From: Desulfosediminicola ganghwensis
GTDB lineage: Bacteria > Desulfobacterota > Desulfobulbia > Desulfobulbales > Desulfocapsaceae
Assembly (NCBI RefSeq): GCF_005116675.2
Contig: NZ_CP050699.1
Span: forward strand, 682,001 to 746,000
Direction: 5' to 3'
Length of the DNA: 64,000 nucleotides
The notes beneath the pieces are model-generated. The model saw nothing but the letters and a program-made list of their open reading frames with translations, did not search any database and was not told the DNA's origin. Shown here one piece after another: positions 49,440 through 58,587 of this stretch. A program made the translations under genes and the position numbers. Every line of letters begins with the position of its first letter. Positions within the stretch are counted from its first letter, which is position 1.

Positions 49440-50567
49440 ATGAGTTCTCTCTATATCCATATTCCCTTTTGTCAGTCCAAGTGTGGTTATTGCTCCTTCT
49501 CTTCATGGCCCGGCCTGGAATCTGTGCACGCCAGCTACGTGGAGGCGGTGCACAGGGAGCTGACAGAAACAGCAAAGCAATATAGCGGGGGACCACTTAC
49601 AACACTCTTTTTTGGTGGTGGCACTCCCACGATGTTGTCGAGCAGGCAGCTGATTCGGCTGTTGAACTGCTGTGTAGACAGCTTCGGTGTGGAAAGAGAT
49701 GCAGAGGTTTCCATTGAGGCAAACCCTGGAACAATAGAGAGAATTCAACTCGACGATTTGAAGAAAGCCGGCTTTTCAAGGGTTTCTGTCGGTGTGCAGT
49801 CTTTTCTGGCTGAAGATCTCAAGGCGCTTGGCAGATGTCATACTTCGAGTGAGGCGGTTTCCGCCATTACAGATCTCAGGGCAGCGGGTTTTGAAAATAT
49901 CAGCCTGGACCTGATGTACGGCTTGCCGAATCAGACGGTGGAGAGTTGGTGCCGGAATCTTGAAAAGGCGATAGCCCTGGACCCGGAACATATTTCCATG
50001 TATCAGCTGACCATTGAAGATGGTACGGCCTTTGCCGGTCTTGCCGAGAGGGGAATGCTGGATCTGCCTTCAGAGGAGACCATCATTGCCATGGATGAGG
50101 TGAACCTGAGTCGTACCGGGTCGGCCGGGTATGACTGGTATGAAATATCCAATTATGCCAAACCTGGTTTTCGCTGCAGACACAACCTGGCCTATTGGCA
50201 CAACGAAGAGTACCTGGCAGCCGGTGCAGGGGCGGTGAGTTATCTGGGTGGTGTAAGGGAGCGCAGAGTTGATGATCCGGTTGAGTACATGGCACGGATC
50301 ATGGCCGGGAATAAAACGGTCATAGAACGGGAGCATCTGGCCCAGGATGATGCTTTCAAGGAGACTGTGATAATGGGCCTTCGTTTGACCGAAGGCGTGA
50401 AATTAGAGCAACTACAGGCTCGTTTTGGCATGGATCCGTTTTCTTACTACGGGACCACCCTGAAAAAGCTCCTGGATGCGGGTTTTATGGAGAGCTCTGA
50501 TACACATCTGAGAGTGAGCGAAAAAGGCAGGCTTTTATCAAATGCTATTCTTTCAGAACTTGTGTAG
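49440..50567 (+). CDS. hemW: Radical SAM heme chaperone HemW
   Basis: A 375-residue HemW. The radical SAM triad is C-x3-C-x2-C at Cys11, 15 and 18 (FCQSKCGYC), with GGGTPT and EANPGT of the SAM-binding region. It inserts or traffics heme; it is not the coproporphyrinogen oxidase HemN, since the HemN-specific N-terminal extension is absent. CSFSSW gives the fourth Cys-rich turn. The start is ATG at 49440. Confidence 0.9.
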   Translation: MSSLYIHIPFCQSKCGYCSFSSWPGLESVHASYVEAVHRELTETAKQYSGGPLTTLFFGGGTPTMLSSRQLIRLLNCCVDSFGVERDAEVSIEANPGTIERIQLDDLKKAGFSRVSVGVQSFLAEDLKALGRCHTSSEAVSAITDLRAAGFENISLDLMYGLPNQTVESWCRNLEKAIALDPEHISMYQLTIEDGTAFAGLAERGMLDLPSEETIIAMDEVNLSRTGSAGYDWYEISNYAKPGFRCRHNLAYWHNEEYLAAGAGAVSYLGGVRERRVDDPVEYMARIMAGNKTVIEREHLAQDDAFKETVIMGLRLTEGVKLEQLQARFGMDPFSYYGTTLKKLLDAGFMESSDTHLRVSEKGRLLSNAILSELV

Positions 50568-50725
50568 CCGCAACTTTATGCCGCAGATATGGCAAAATAA
50601 CTAGCCAGCATTTCTAGTGATCTTTGTTGACTTGAAACGAAAAACAGCCTGTTTTTTAACCGCTTCAAGCAATTCGTGTTGGCGCTCTTTTGAGAATCGA
50701 TTTATAGGGTCATGGGAAATGAGGG

Positions 50726-51205
50726 CTAGCCCTCACTCCAGTTTGTGTAGGGGTTGCGGGCAAGGCTGGCATTGTAGTAGCGTCCGTCGCCGGTAACCTC
50801 TTCGCCTATCCAGGCTGGTAGGGGAAAGTCCTGATCCTCTGCCTCCAGTTCAATTTCAGCCATTATCAGGCCAAGATTCTCGCCTAGAAATTCATCGACC
50901 TCCCAGGTGAAGCCATCATAGTCGATTTTGTGACGAAACTTCTCAATTATTGAGGACGTAGCAAGAGTTTCCAGCAGGGCGTTTGCTTCTTCAGGTGGGA
51001 TTTCATATTCGAACTCGTGGCTGGAAAAATCAGAACTTCTCCCCTTTATCGTAAGATACCCAGTCTCTCCAACAAGCCTGACCCGTACTGTCGGCCCCTG
51101 GCCGGAACTCAGGTATCCTTGTCTGTACAATATCCCCTCAGCAAGACCACGCCAGCTGTCATCTTTAACGAGGTATTTTTTTTCTATTTCAATTGCGTAG
51201 CTCAA
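50726..51205 (-). CDS. CYTH-domain protein
   Basis: A 159-residue CYTH phosphatase-fold protein. The signature E-x-E-x-K (EIEKK, residues 6-10) is present, as are basic tunnel residues VRVRLVGETGYLTIKGR and the acidic EVDEFLGENLGLIMAEIELE. Members act as inorganic triphosphatases or adenylate cyclases of class IV; the substrate is unknown. It starts close to the next gene on the same strand. Confidence 0.85.
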   Translation of the reverse strand: MSYAIEIEKKYLVKDDSWRGLAEGILYRQGYLSSGQGPTVRVRLVGETGYLTIKGRSSDFSSHEFEYEIPPEEANALLETLATSSIIEKFRHKIDYDGFTWEVDEFLGENLGLIMAEIELEAEDQDFPLPAWIGEEVTGDGRYYNASLARNPYTNWSEG

Positions 51206-51237
51206 AGTCAGGCCTCAGTAAGAAGGGAGAAGGGAGG

Positions 51238-52014
51238 TTACCGTTTCCTGTTCATTTCAATGGAGCTGAAGTTCAGGGTGGAATATATGGTCATCACCGG
51301 AAAAATACACGCCATCAGAAAGATGTTTAACAGTGGAATCATACTGACAAGGGCCGGTAACACGCCAATCTTGAAGGAGGTGCTGCCGTGCTCGCGTATC
51401 CAGAATATCTTTTGCCCGAGGGACCACCTTCTTCTTGATGACGGGTAATCAACGAACATCAGCGCTGAGTAATAGGTATAAAGCAGGAAAACGACAGCCT
51501 GACCGATACCGGGAATGAAATTCACCATCAGGGCGACCATGGTGACCAGTATGCCGAAGAAGGCAATTTTACATGCCTCAAAAATATCTATCAGGATATT
51601 ACGCAAGCTGAGACCGTCATCGGGTTCGAACTTATCACCGGTGTGAAGTTTTTCTGCGGAGACACTCAAAAAGGCATACCCGGGTGAGGTAAGAGCGTAG
51701 GCCACGAGAAAGGCGAGATAAAAAGAAACTATCCGGGTGATCAGCACAAAGAGGAATTGAGCAAACAACCAGCCCTTGTGTTTAATCCACCCAAGCACGC
51801 CTGCAGCTTCGGGTGGGCTGGAAAAAAAGCCTGAGGCGAGCGAATCGATAATTTCAACACTCAGGGTGTAGCCGGCGGCGGTGAGGGAGACTGTTGCCAG
51901 AAAGAGGAGAATAGACCAGCCAAGAAGCCGTTTTTTTCTAAACATAAAAGACAGCGAGTATGAGATAGTGTACCACCTGGGGAGCGGCAACGGTTGCCGG
52001 GTGCCTGCCATCAT
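51238..52014 (-). CDS. EI24/CysZ-like integral membrane protein
   Basis: A 258-residue membrane protein with about four hydrophobic stretches (near 33-52, 82-110, 150-178 and 220-245). The FIPGIGQAV segment near 168 and the ARMFVDYPSSRRR-type loop are typical of the EI24/CysZ family, which includes a sulfate permease in E. coli. The function here is not established. It precedes the CYTH gene by 32 bases and is divergent from radA. Confidence 0.75.
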   Translation of the reverse strand: MMAGTRQPLPLPRWYTISYSLSFMFRKKRLLGWSILLFLATVSLTAAGYTLSVEIIDSLASGFFSSPPEAAGVLGWIKHKGWLFAQFLFVLITRIVSFYLAFLVAYALTSPGYAFLSVSAEKLHTGDKFEPDDGLSLRNILIDIFEACKIAFFGILVTMVALMVNFIPGIGQAVVFLLYTYYSALMFVDYPSSRRRWSLGQKIFWIREHGSTSFKIGVLPALVSMIPLLNIFLMACIFPVMTIYSTLNFSSIEMNRKR

Positions 52015-52169
52015 GACGGAAAACGCCTCCTGTAATCACCGGTAAAGGCGATGGTTGTGATTGGGTAGTATAAAATTGATAGAGTGCTAAGTCGTACTCA
52101 AAATAGAACTTTTTTATACCATGTAAAGGGCAGGATGACATTTTTTCTATGCTGGTTTAGACTTGGCCC

Positions 52170-53546
52170 ATGACTATTATAGCAAATACCAAACAGAAGG
52201 CAGTGTATGTATGCCGGGAGTGCGGATACCTGAGCCGTAAATGGCTTGGCAGATGCCTGGATTGCGGTGAGTGGGACAGCATGGATGAGCAGATTCAGGC
52301 TGAGCCCAAGAGCAAGGTAGTGCTGTCACCAACAGATAAACCGGTTCCTCTGCATCTGGCGCCGGATGGGGATGAGGAGCGGGCCACAACCGGCATTGCC
52401 GAGCTCGACCGGGTCCTGGGGGGTGGCATAGTTCCGGGTTCTGTGACCCTGATTGGCGGTGAGCCGGGTATCGGTAAGTCCACGTTGCTGCTGCACATGT
52501 TGGCAGAGGTTGCCGCACAGGAGAAAAAGGTCCTTTACGCTTCCGGTGAGGAATCCGCCAGGCAGATCAAGCTGCGGGCAAAACGATTGGAGGCGATCCA
52601 CCCCAACGAATATCTGGCCACAGAGAATTCTGTGGAAAAGATCATCAGCATGAGCTGTGAGATGATGCCGGATCTCCTGGCGGTTGATTCGATTCAGACC
52701 TTGAGCTGTGCAGAGGTAACCTCTGCCCCAGGTTCGGTAAGCCAGGTCCGGGAATCGGCGCACAAGCTGCTGGAGATGGCGAAAAAAGAGAACATTCCTG
52801 TAGTTATGGTTGGTCATGTAACCAAGGAAGGCGCCATAGCAGGGCCGAAAGTGCTTGAACATATGGTCGATACCGTACTCTATTTCGAGGGAGACAGAAG
52901 TCACGCCTTCAGGATTCTCAGGACTGTAAAAAACAGATTTGGCTCAACCAACGAGATCGGGGTGTTTGAGATGAAGGAGGAGGGGCTGGTGCAGGTTTCC
53001 AACCCTTCTGAGATCTTTCTTGCTGAGCGGCCCCTGGATGAGCCGGGGTCTGTGGTGCTTCCGAGCGTAGAGGGTTCACGACCTATACTGGTTGAGGTTC
53101 AGGCGCTGGTGTCACCAACAAACCTGGGTACCGCCAGGCGAACAGCCATAGGAACGGATCAGCAACGGTTGTCTCTGCTCTGCGCCGTGCTGGAAAAGAA
53201 GGGTGGTATGGATCTGTATGGCCATGACATCTTTTTGAACATTGCCGGCGGCATCCGTATCGATGAACCGGCGCTGGATCTTGGTGTGGTCTGTGCCCTT
53301 GCCTCAAGTCTGCTGGAGCGTTCTATTCCGTCATCCACGGTAGTGTTCGGAGAAGTTGGACTTGCCGGCGAAGTGCGGGCCGTAGGGCAGGTGGATATCA
53401 GGGTCAAGGAGGCTGAGCGGCTTGGATTTACGCGCTGCATTATCCCCAAAAGCAACGCTGAGCGGTGCGTTCGGCCCGAAGGATTGGAAATTATCGGGGT
53501 CGCGACAATGTCTGAATTGCTCGAGGTCATATTTAACCAGCCATGA
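52170..53546 (+). CDS. radA: DNA repair protein RadA
   Basis: A 458-residue RadA (Sms), a RecA-related branch-migration helicase. The N-terminal zinc finger C-x2-C...C-x2-C (CRECG...CLDCGEW) is intact. Walker A GGEPGIGKST is near 96, followed by the RadA motif KNRFGST near 256 and a C-terminal Lon-like domain with DIFLNIAGGIRIDEPALDLG. It stands alone as a rightward gene. Confidence 0.96.
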   Translation: MTIIANTKQKAVYVCRECGYLSRKWLGRCLDCGEWDSMDEQIQAEPKSKVVLSPTDKPVPLHLAPDGDEERATTGIAELDRVLGGGIVPGSVTLIGGEPGIGKSTLLLHMLAEVAAQEKKVLYASGEESARQIKLRAKRLEAIHPNEYLATENSVEKIISMSCEMMPDLLAVDSIQTLSCAEVTSAPGSVSQVRESAHKLLEMAKKENIPVVMVGHVTKEGAIAGPKVLEHMVDTVLYFEGDRSHAFRILRTVKNRFGSTNEIGVFEMKEEGLVQVSNPSEIFLAERPLDEPGSVVLPSVEGSRPILVEVQALVSPTNLGTARRTAIGTDQQRLSLLCAVLEKKGGMDLYGHDIFLNIAGGIRIDEPALDLGVVCALASSLLERSIPSSTVVFGEVGLAGEVRAVGQVDIRVKEAERLGFTRCIIPKSNAERCVRPEGLEIIGVATMSELLEVIFNQP

Positions 53547-53697
53547 ATTTATGCTGCTGCAGGCAGTAAGCTGCGCTGCTCACCTTGTCCTGAACCTGAA
53601 GTAATTGCAAAAATAGCAACAGCTGCGTATATTCACTGTTACTGACCGATTCGATTACAAAACCAGGATGACAAAATACCTACTTGAGGAGAGAGAC

Positions 53698-53811
53698 ATG
53701 TCTGACAATCACCATGATCACCACCCGGAAGATCCCAGTGTCTGCTACCGTGTCGCCTTAGTATTCGTTGCAGTGATCGCCGCAATCACTGTTCTTGCAA
53801 TATTCAACTAA
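53698..53811 (+). CDS. 37-aa His-rich single-span membrane peptide
   Basis: A short gene with an excellent GAGGAG ribosome site seven bases before the ATG. The product starts MSDNHHDHHPED, has Cys16, then a 20-residue hydrophobic segment and ends in IFN. The His-rich head could bind metal. I do not recognise a family. A hairpin follows at 53837-53874, as expected of a monocistronic gene. Confidence 0.6.
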   Translation: MSDNHHDHHPEDPSVCYRVALVFVAVIAAITVLAIFN

Positions 53812-53836
53812 TTGCTGAACTGTTCAGAGAACCACA

Positions 53837-53874
53837 GTGGCTTTTAGCAGGGGCTTCATCCTGCCAGAAGCCAC
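53837..53874 (+). terminator. Hairpin after the 37-aa peptide gene
   Basis: GTGGCTT and GCAGG pair with CCTGC and AAGCCAC across a short internal bulge. It has no strong T-run. Confidence 0.5.
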
Positions 53875-53982
53875 GCCCTTCACCCCGTACCCGTCTGCCG
53901 TATCCTTTATTTCATCATCCCCCGCATAAAACAATTCTTCAGATAATATACGTCGCGTAATTCCCTGAATTAAAATATATAT

Positions 53983-54078
53983 ATGATCATGTCACTATCG
54001 GATGGAGCTGTTGTTCTGCCCGAAGAGGTAGTCAGACGTTTTCCGGAAATACCCATATCGGGGGGAGGGGTGATTTGA
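53983..54078 (+). CDS. 31-aa ORF overlapping the cyclase start
   Basis: A tiny ORF (ATG 53983 to TGA 54078) whose stop overlaps the TTG start of the cyclase gene (54075). It could be a coupling leader peptide. The product is not recognised and could equally be chance. Confidence 0.3.
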   Translation: MIMSLSDGAVVLPEEVVRRFPEIPISGGGVI

Positions 54079-55349
54079 GTTCTTTTGAAAGCGACCATAG
54101 TGAAGAAAGCTCTGGAATAGAAAAGGAAGTTGTCATTCTTATGACTGATATGGTGGGCTATTCACACCTTACTGCCCATATGCGGCCAAACGGCATTCGC
54201 GATTTTATTGTGGATTACCATCGCACGATCCAGGAGATTGTGGCTGCGGAAGATGAAATGGTCAGGGTGGAGCCACTGGCGGGGGATGGGGCACTGATCA
54301 TTTATGAAAAACGTGCGGATGAACTTGAGTCGGCCCTCTGCACACGGGCAACCGTTACCGCGCTGCGTCTGGCCGATGCTGTAGACAGTGGTTTGTTACC
54401 GCCAACCAGAGTTGGTCTTCACTTTGGGGAGATAATAGAGGCGAAACTCAATGGCAGGTCGGTGAAATTCGGGGCAAGCTTTGCTATTGCTGCACGACTT
54501 GAGGAGTTGTGTGACTATTTTGGCTCTCCGTTGTTGATGGATCAGAATGTTGCTCTCAGGTATCAAGGTTATAACGGCTGCGAGGAAGAATTTGTGAGTG
54601 TTGGCAGGGTGATGCTGGATAGCTTCGCGGAACCGTTGCAGATATATACCGTCTATAAACCTGGCCTGCACAATATCCCGAAAGAAGTGGATAGAGGACT
54701 CTTCAGAAATTTCATAGCCCTTAAAGAGGAGGCCATGAGATATTTCTGTGGCGAGGCGACAGCCGGGCTGGCGCCGGATTTTCCCAGAGCAGTGGAATTA
54801 TTGACTGAGGCTCAGAACCTCTACATGCAGATGAGTGGATCAACCGACAGGTCGACAGAACGAATTCTTGAATACATTCGGGAAACACCAGCACCGGATA
54901 GCGATTTTTTAACAAGCGGCATGAGGCTGAGTAAAAAGGGCAGGGAATCACTTGGCGCCAGGTTGTTTCACCTCTCAGAAGAGTTGTTGAAGGCGATGAA
55001 TCAGGAATTATATCATGCGCTGGTGGTGGACACGGCATGGGAAAAATATTTTAAGCTGGAGTGGCGAAAGATGGGGGAAAACATCATCACCATTAATGAC
55101 AGCCCCGATGGCGTCTATTTTATAGACAGCGGTGAAGTGGTGACTCTCAATGAACACGATGAAGAGATAACCACTCTCTCGGCTGGAACAATTTTTGGTG
55201 AGATGGCCTATTTCAATAAGGAAAAGAGAAGAACAGCAACAGTTCGTGCCACTACGGATGTGGTTATCAGAAGGATCTCCAGCGAAGACTTTGAGAAGAT
55301 ACCAGTGATTGTGAAGATCTTTGAGAGAATAGCCATGGCGCGGCGCTGA
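54075..55349 (+). CDS. Class III nucleotide cyclase fused to a cyclic-nucleotide-binding domain
   Basis: A 424-residue protein. The class III cyclase-like domain (about 18-200) has the metal Asp in LMTDMVGYS and in AGDGAL and the Arg in AARLE. In the spot where cyclases usually have VN-x-A-A-R, this one reads FAIAAR, so the Asn that supports the transition state is replaced by Ala. A Crp-type cNMP-binding domain (about 310-420) has PDGVYFIDSGEV, GTIFGEMAYF and RTATVRA. The start is TTG with GGAGGGG upstream. Product and ligand are uncertain; reduced activity is possible. Confidence 0.82.
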   Translation: MSSFESDHSEESSGIEKEVVILMTDMVGYSHLTAHMRPNGIRDFIVDYHRTIQEIVAAEDEMVRVEPLAGDGALIIYEKRADELESALCTRATVTALRLADAVDSGLLPPTRVGLHFGEIIEAKLNGRSVKFGASFAIAARLEELCDYFGSPLLMDQNVALRYQGYNGCEEEFVSVGRVMLDSFAEPLQIYTVYKPGLHNIPKEVDRGLFRNFIALKEEAMRYFCGEATAGLAPDFPRAVELLTEAQNLYMQMSGSTDRSTERILEYIRETPAPDSDFLTSGMRLSKKGRESLGARLFHLSEELLKAMNQELYHALVVDTAWEKYFKLEWRKMGENIITINDSPDGVYFIDSGEVVTLNEHDEEITTLSAGTIFGEMAYFNKEKRRTATVRATTDVVIRRISSEDFEKIPVIVKIFERIAMARR

Positions 55350-55378
55350 ACGTTAGCGCCGCGCGGGTGGAAGTGATC

Positions 55379-55429
55379 ATCCCGGATACCGTTTGAGGAG
55401 TTTCAAGGAGAGGGTACGGTATCCGGGAT
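55379..55429. terminator. 14-bp hairpin between cyclase and DegQ genes
   Basis: ATCCCGGATACCGT pairs with ACGGTATCCGGGAT. It lies between convergent genes, and T-rich sequence follows on the plus strand. A GC-rich dyad also overlaps the cyclase stop at 55338-55364. Confidence 0.7.
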
Positions 55430-55444
55430 ATGGGGGCTTTTCTT

Positions 55445-56887
55445 TTATTCTGCGATGAGAACGACGTATTGGCTGATTTCACCACTGCGAACCCTCAACA
55501 GTACCCGCTCGGGGTCTTCGGAGTCGGCTATTTCCTTGTTCAGCTCTGTAACGTTACTCACCAGGTTTCTGTTGACCTCTTCAATCAGCATACCAGGGCG
55601 CAGACCGGCCATGGCGGCAGGGCTGCCGGGTTCAACCTGGGAGACAACTACACCTTGTACGTTCTGGTAGCCGAGCCGTTCGGCAAGTTCGGGAGTAAGG
55701 TCCTGAAAGGCCAGTCCAAACTTTTCAAGGTTGGATTTATTGATCTGGTTGGATGAGGCAACCCTGGGGTCAGTCGGACGCTCCCCGATGAGGACGTTAA
55801 TTTGCTGATTCTTTCCGTTGCGAACCACATTGAGCTTTGCTGTGGTATTCGGGCTGAGCAGGGCAACTTTATTTCTCAGATCGGCTGTATCTGAAAGCCT
55901 GTTACCGTTCAGTTTGAGAATTACATCGCCGCGCCTGATTCCCGCTTTCTCAGCCGGAGAGTCTTTCTGGACTTCGCTGACCAGGATGCCACCGGCTTTT
56001 TCCAGGCCGAATGATTTGGCAAGATTCTCATTCACATCCTGAATAACGACACCGAGCCAGCCCCTGGTGACCTTACCGCTGGTTTTCAGCTGTGCCTGAA
56101 TATTCTTTACCATATCAATAGGGATGGCAAAGCCGATACCCATGTAGCCGCCGGTTCTGGAAAAGAGTGCGGAGTTAATGCCAACCACCTCGCCATTGAT
56201 ATTCAAGAGCGGGCCACCGGAGTTGCCGGGGTTGATAGCTGCATCGGTTTGGATAAAGTTTTCGTATTCGTTAATGCCTACACTGGAGCGGCCGGTGGCA
56301 CTGACTACGCCGACGGTGACGGTCTGGTCAAGACCGAAAGGGTTACCGATGGCGATGACCCACTCACCGACCTCGAGTTTGCTGGAGTCACCAAGGGGCA
56401 GGGTGGGGAGACTGCCGCTATCCTTGATCTGTATCAGGGCGACATCCGACTGGGGATCTGCACCGACCAACTCTGCCTTAAACTCGCGACCATCAGACAT
56501 GGTAACTGTGATTTTGTCTGCATCGGCAACAACATGGTTATTGGTGAGGATATACCCGTCCTTACTGATAATGAATCCGGAACCAAGTCCCTGTTGTTTC
56601 TGTTTGCGAGGCTGATTTGGCCCCTGGCGGAACTGAGGGCCGAAAAATCGTTCAAAAAACGGGTTGTTGAACATTTCTTCGAGCCGGGGATCCGTCATGG
56701 CCTGCACACTCTTTTCAACTTTTATGTGAACAACGGATAGTTTGGCACTTTTTACTACTTCCACAAAGCCATTATCTTTTATTGGTGCGCTGGTTGCGGT
56801 GGTAACATGCCCCATAAGCAGGCCTATCGTAAACAGCATACTGAGCAGCAAAATAGGATATGAGAGACTTCGTACCCGTATTGACAT
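55445..56887 (-). CDS. degQ: Periplasmic serine protease of the DegP/DegQ (HtrA) family
   Basis: A 480-residue exported protease and chaperone. An N-terminal signal/anchor (about residues 8-34) is followed by a trypsin-like domain with His in TNNHVVADADK, the catalytic Asp in DPQSDVALIQIK and Ser in NPGNSGGPLLN. Two PDZ domains follow (about 275-375 and 385-480). The linker QFRQGPNQPRKQKQQG is the Q-rich activation loop. It is monocistronic and convergent with the cyclase. Confidence 0.93.
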   Translation of the reverse strand: MSIRVRSLSYPILLLSMLFTIGLLMGHVTTATSAPIKDNGFVEVVKSAKLSVVHIKVEKSVQAMTDPRLEEMFNNPFFERFFGPQFRQGPNQPRKQKQQGLGSGFIISKDGYILTNNHVVADADKITVTMSDGREFKAELVGADPQSDVALIQIKDSGSLPTLPLGDSSKLEVGEWVIAIGNPFGLDQTVTVGVVSATGRSSVGINEYENFIQTDAAINPGNSGGPLLNINGEVVGINSALFSRTGGYMGIGFAIPIDMVKNIQAQLKTSGKVTRGWLGVVIQDVNENLAKSFGLEKAGGILVSEVQKDSPAEKAGIRRGDVILKLNGNRLSDTADLRNKVALLSPNTTAKLNVVRNGKNQQINVLIGERPTDPRVASSNQINKSNLEKFGLAFQDLTPELAERLGYQNVQGVVVSQVEPGSPAAMAGLRPGMLIEEVNRNLVSNVTELNKEIADSEDPERVLLRVRSGEISQYVVLIAE

Positions 56888-57104
56888 TGCGTATCTCCTG
56901 TGAATTTAAAATATTTTCAGAAGGATAAACCCAATAGTTACAAGTGGTCGTTATACGAGACTCCTGAAACAGAATGCGATGACCGCCAGGTTTACCTAAC
57001 CTCATTATAGAGGACACATTAAGCCATGTGAAAAATGGGTCAAGGAAGATTACTGAAATGTAATCTTTTGAAATATAAAGGGGATGGGGTGTGGTGGGGA
57101 AGGG

Positions 57105-57133
57105 GGGCTGTAGCTATCGAACAGCTACAGCCC
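57105..57133. terminator. 11-bp hairpin after the DAHP synthase gene
   Basis: GGGCTGTAGCT / AGCTACAGCCC, seven-base loop, between the DAHP synthase stop and degQ. It probably ends the leftward transcript, but no T-run is present. Confidence 0.55.
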
Positions 57134-57176
57134 TTGGTAAAACGGCTGAAACCGGGAACGGAATCCCGAAAAGCAT

Positions 57177-58526
57177 TTAGGAGCGAATCATATCCGCGAT
57201 CTGGAAGGCAACTTCAAGACTTTGCTCGGCATTCAGGCGAGGGTCGCAGGTGGTGAGGTAATTCTGGTGCAGTTCCTCGTCGACAATGTTTCTGGCACCA
57301 CCGGTACATTCGGTGACGTTCTCGCCGGTCATCTCAAGGTGTACACCGCCAGGAACAGTTCCCTCTGCCCAGTGGGTCTCGAAGAAGCAGGTGATCTCAG
57401 ACAGTATGTCGTTGAAATTTCTAGTCTTGTGACCGCTCTCTGCGGTGTAGGTGTTGGCGTGCATCGGGTCACAACTCCAGACGATATTGTAGCCTTCACG
57501 CTTCATCTCTCTCAGGAGTGGTGGCAGAGATTTTTCCACGTTCTTGACACCAAAACGAGTGATGAAGGTGATACGGCCAGCCTCATTATCAGGGTTGAGG
57601 GCCTCAAACATCCTCTTGACGTTGTCTATGTCATGGGTGGGTCCGAGTTTGATGCCAATCGGGTTCAGAACTCCCCGCAGGAACTCCACATGAGCACCGT
57701 CAAGCTGGCGGGTTCGTTCACCAATCCAGAGCATGTGAGCAGAACAGTTGTACCAGTCACCTGTGGTTGAATCCACCCTGGTCAACGCTTCTTCATAACC
57801 GAGCAACAACGCCTCGTGGGAGGTGAAGAGCTGAGTCTGGTTGATTTGTGGGTTGTCGGTGGCGATACCGATCGTTTCCATGAACTTTATGGCCTGGTCG
57901 ATCTGTTTTGCGATGCGGCTGTAGGAACGTCCCATCGGGGATTGGGCTACAAACTCCTGGTTCCAGGCATGTACGCGCTGCAGGGAACCGAAACCGCCGC
58001 GGGTGAAGGCACGAAGCAGGTTGAGGGTGCTGGCAGCCATATTGTATCCCATCATCATATTGTTGGGATCAGGTATCCTGGCTTCAGAGGTGAAATCGGG
58101 ACGGTTGACCATATCACCGCGGTAAGATGGCAGCTCAACGCCATCAATGGCTTCGAGGTCTGCAGAACGGGGCTTGGCAAACTGGCCGGCAATACGGCCG
58201 ATCTTGACAACAGGCTTGCCGCCGGCATAGGTGAGAACTACAGCCATCTGCAACAAGACCTTCAGGGTTTCCCTGATGGTGGGCGCGGTGACTTTGGAAA
58301 AATTCTCAGAGCAGTCGCCGCCCTGGAGTACAAATGCGTCTCCCGTAACAGCTTTGGCGAGTTGTTGCTTCAGGGTGCGAATTTCGCCGGCAAAAACCAG
58401 TGGCGGTAAAATTGAAAGATGCTGAAGCACACGATCAACTTCCTGCTGATCTGGCCAGTTTGGTTGCTGGAGAGCGGTGTAGTTCTTCCAGCTGGATTTC
58501 GTCCAGGTGTCTGAATTAGTCGTCAT
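57177..58526 (-). CDS. Class II 3-deoxy-7-phosphoheptulonate synthase
   Basis: First step of the shikimate pathway, condensing PEP and erythrose 4-phosphate. It is the plant/actinobacterial class II type of about 449 residues. Signatures are FVLQGGDCSENF (near 67), GRIAGQFAKPRS, WIGERTRQLDGAH, and VWSCDPMHANTY near 345. The longest ORF extends to 58847 but reads non-family sequence; I place the start at ATG 58526, giving MTTNSDTWTKSSWK, which is typical. No feedback domain is visible. Confidence 0.92.
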   Translation of the reverse strand: MTTNSDTWTKSSWKNYTALQQPNWPDQQEVDRVLQHLSILPPLVFAGEIRTLKQQLAKAVTGDAFVLQGGDCSENFSKVTAPTIRETLKVLLQMAVVLTYAGGKPVVKIGRIAGQFAKPRSADLEAIDGVELPSYRGDMVNRPDFTSEARIPDPNNMMMGYNMAASTLNLLRAFTRGGFGSLQRVHAWNQEFVAQSPMGRSYSRIAKQIDQAIKFMETIGIATDNPQINQTQLFTSHEALLLGYEEALTRVDSTTGDWYNCSAHMLWIGERTRQLDGAHVEFLRGVLNPIGIKLGPTHDIDNVKRMFEALNPDNEAGRITFITRFGVKNVEKSLPPLLREMKREGYNIVWSCDPMHANTYTAESGHKTRNFNDILSEITCFFETHWAEGTVPGGVHLEMTGENVTECTGGARNIVDEELHQNYLTTCDPRLNAEQSLEVAFQIADMIRS

Positions 58527-58587
58527 TCTGTTCCCTTTTATAGTGATTTGTTCCAGGTCGGTGCGGAGGGGCCGATGACGGAGGCTT

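Noticed and set aside
54075-54078. Possible programmed frameshift joining the 31-codon ORF to the cyclase
   Set aside because: The overlap and the nearby G-run are suggestive, but no stable slippery-site structure was seen and the TTG start with ribosome site suffices.
57222-58409. Two plus-strand ORFs of 182 and 197 codons
   Set aside because: Antisense shadows of the DAHP synthase gene.
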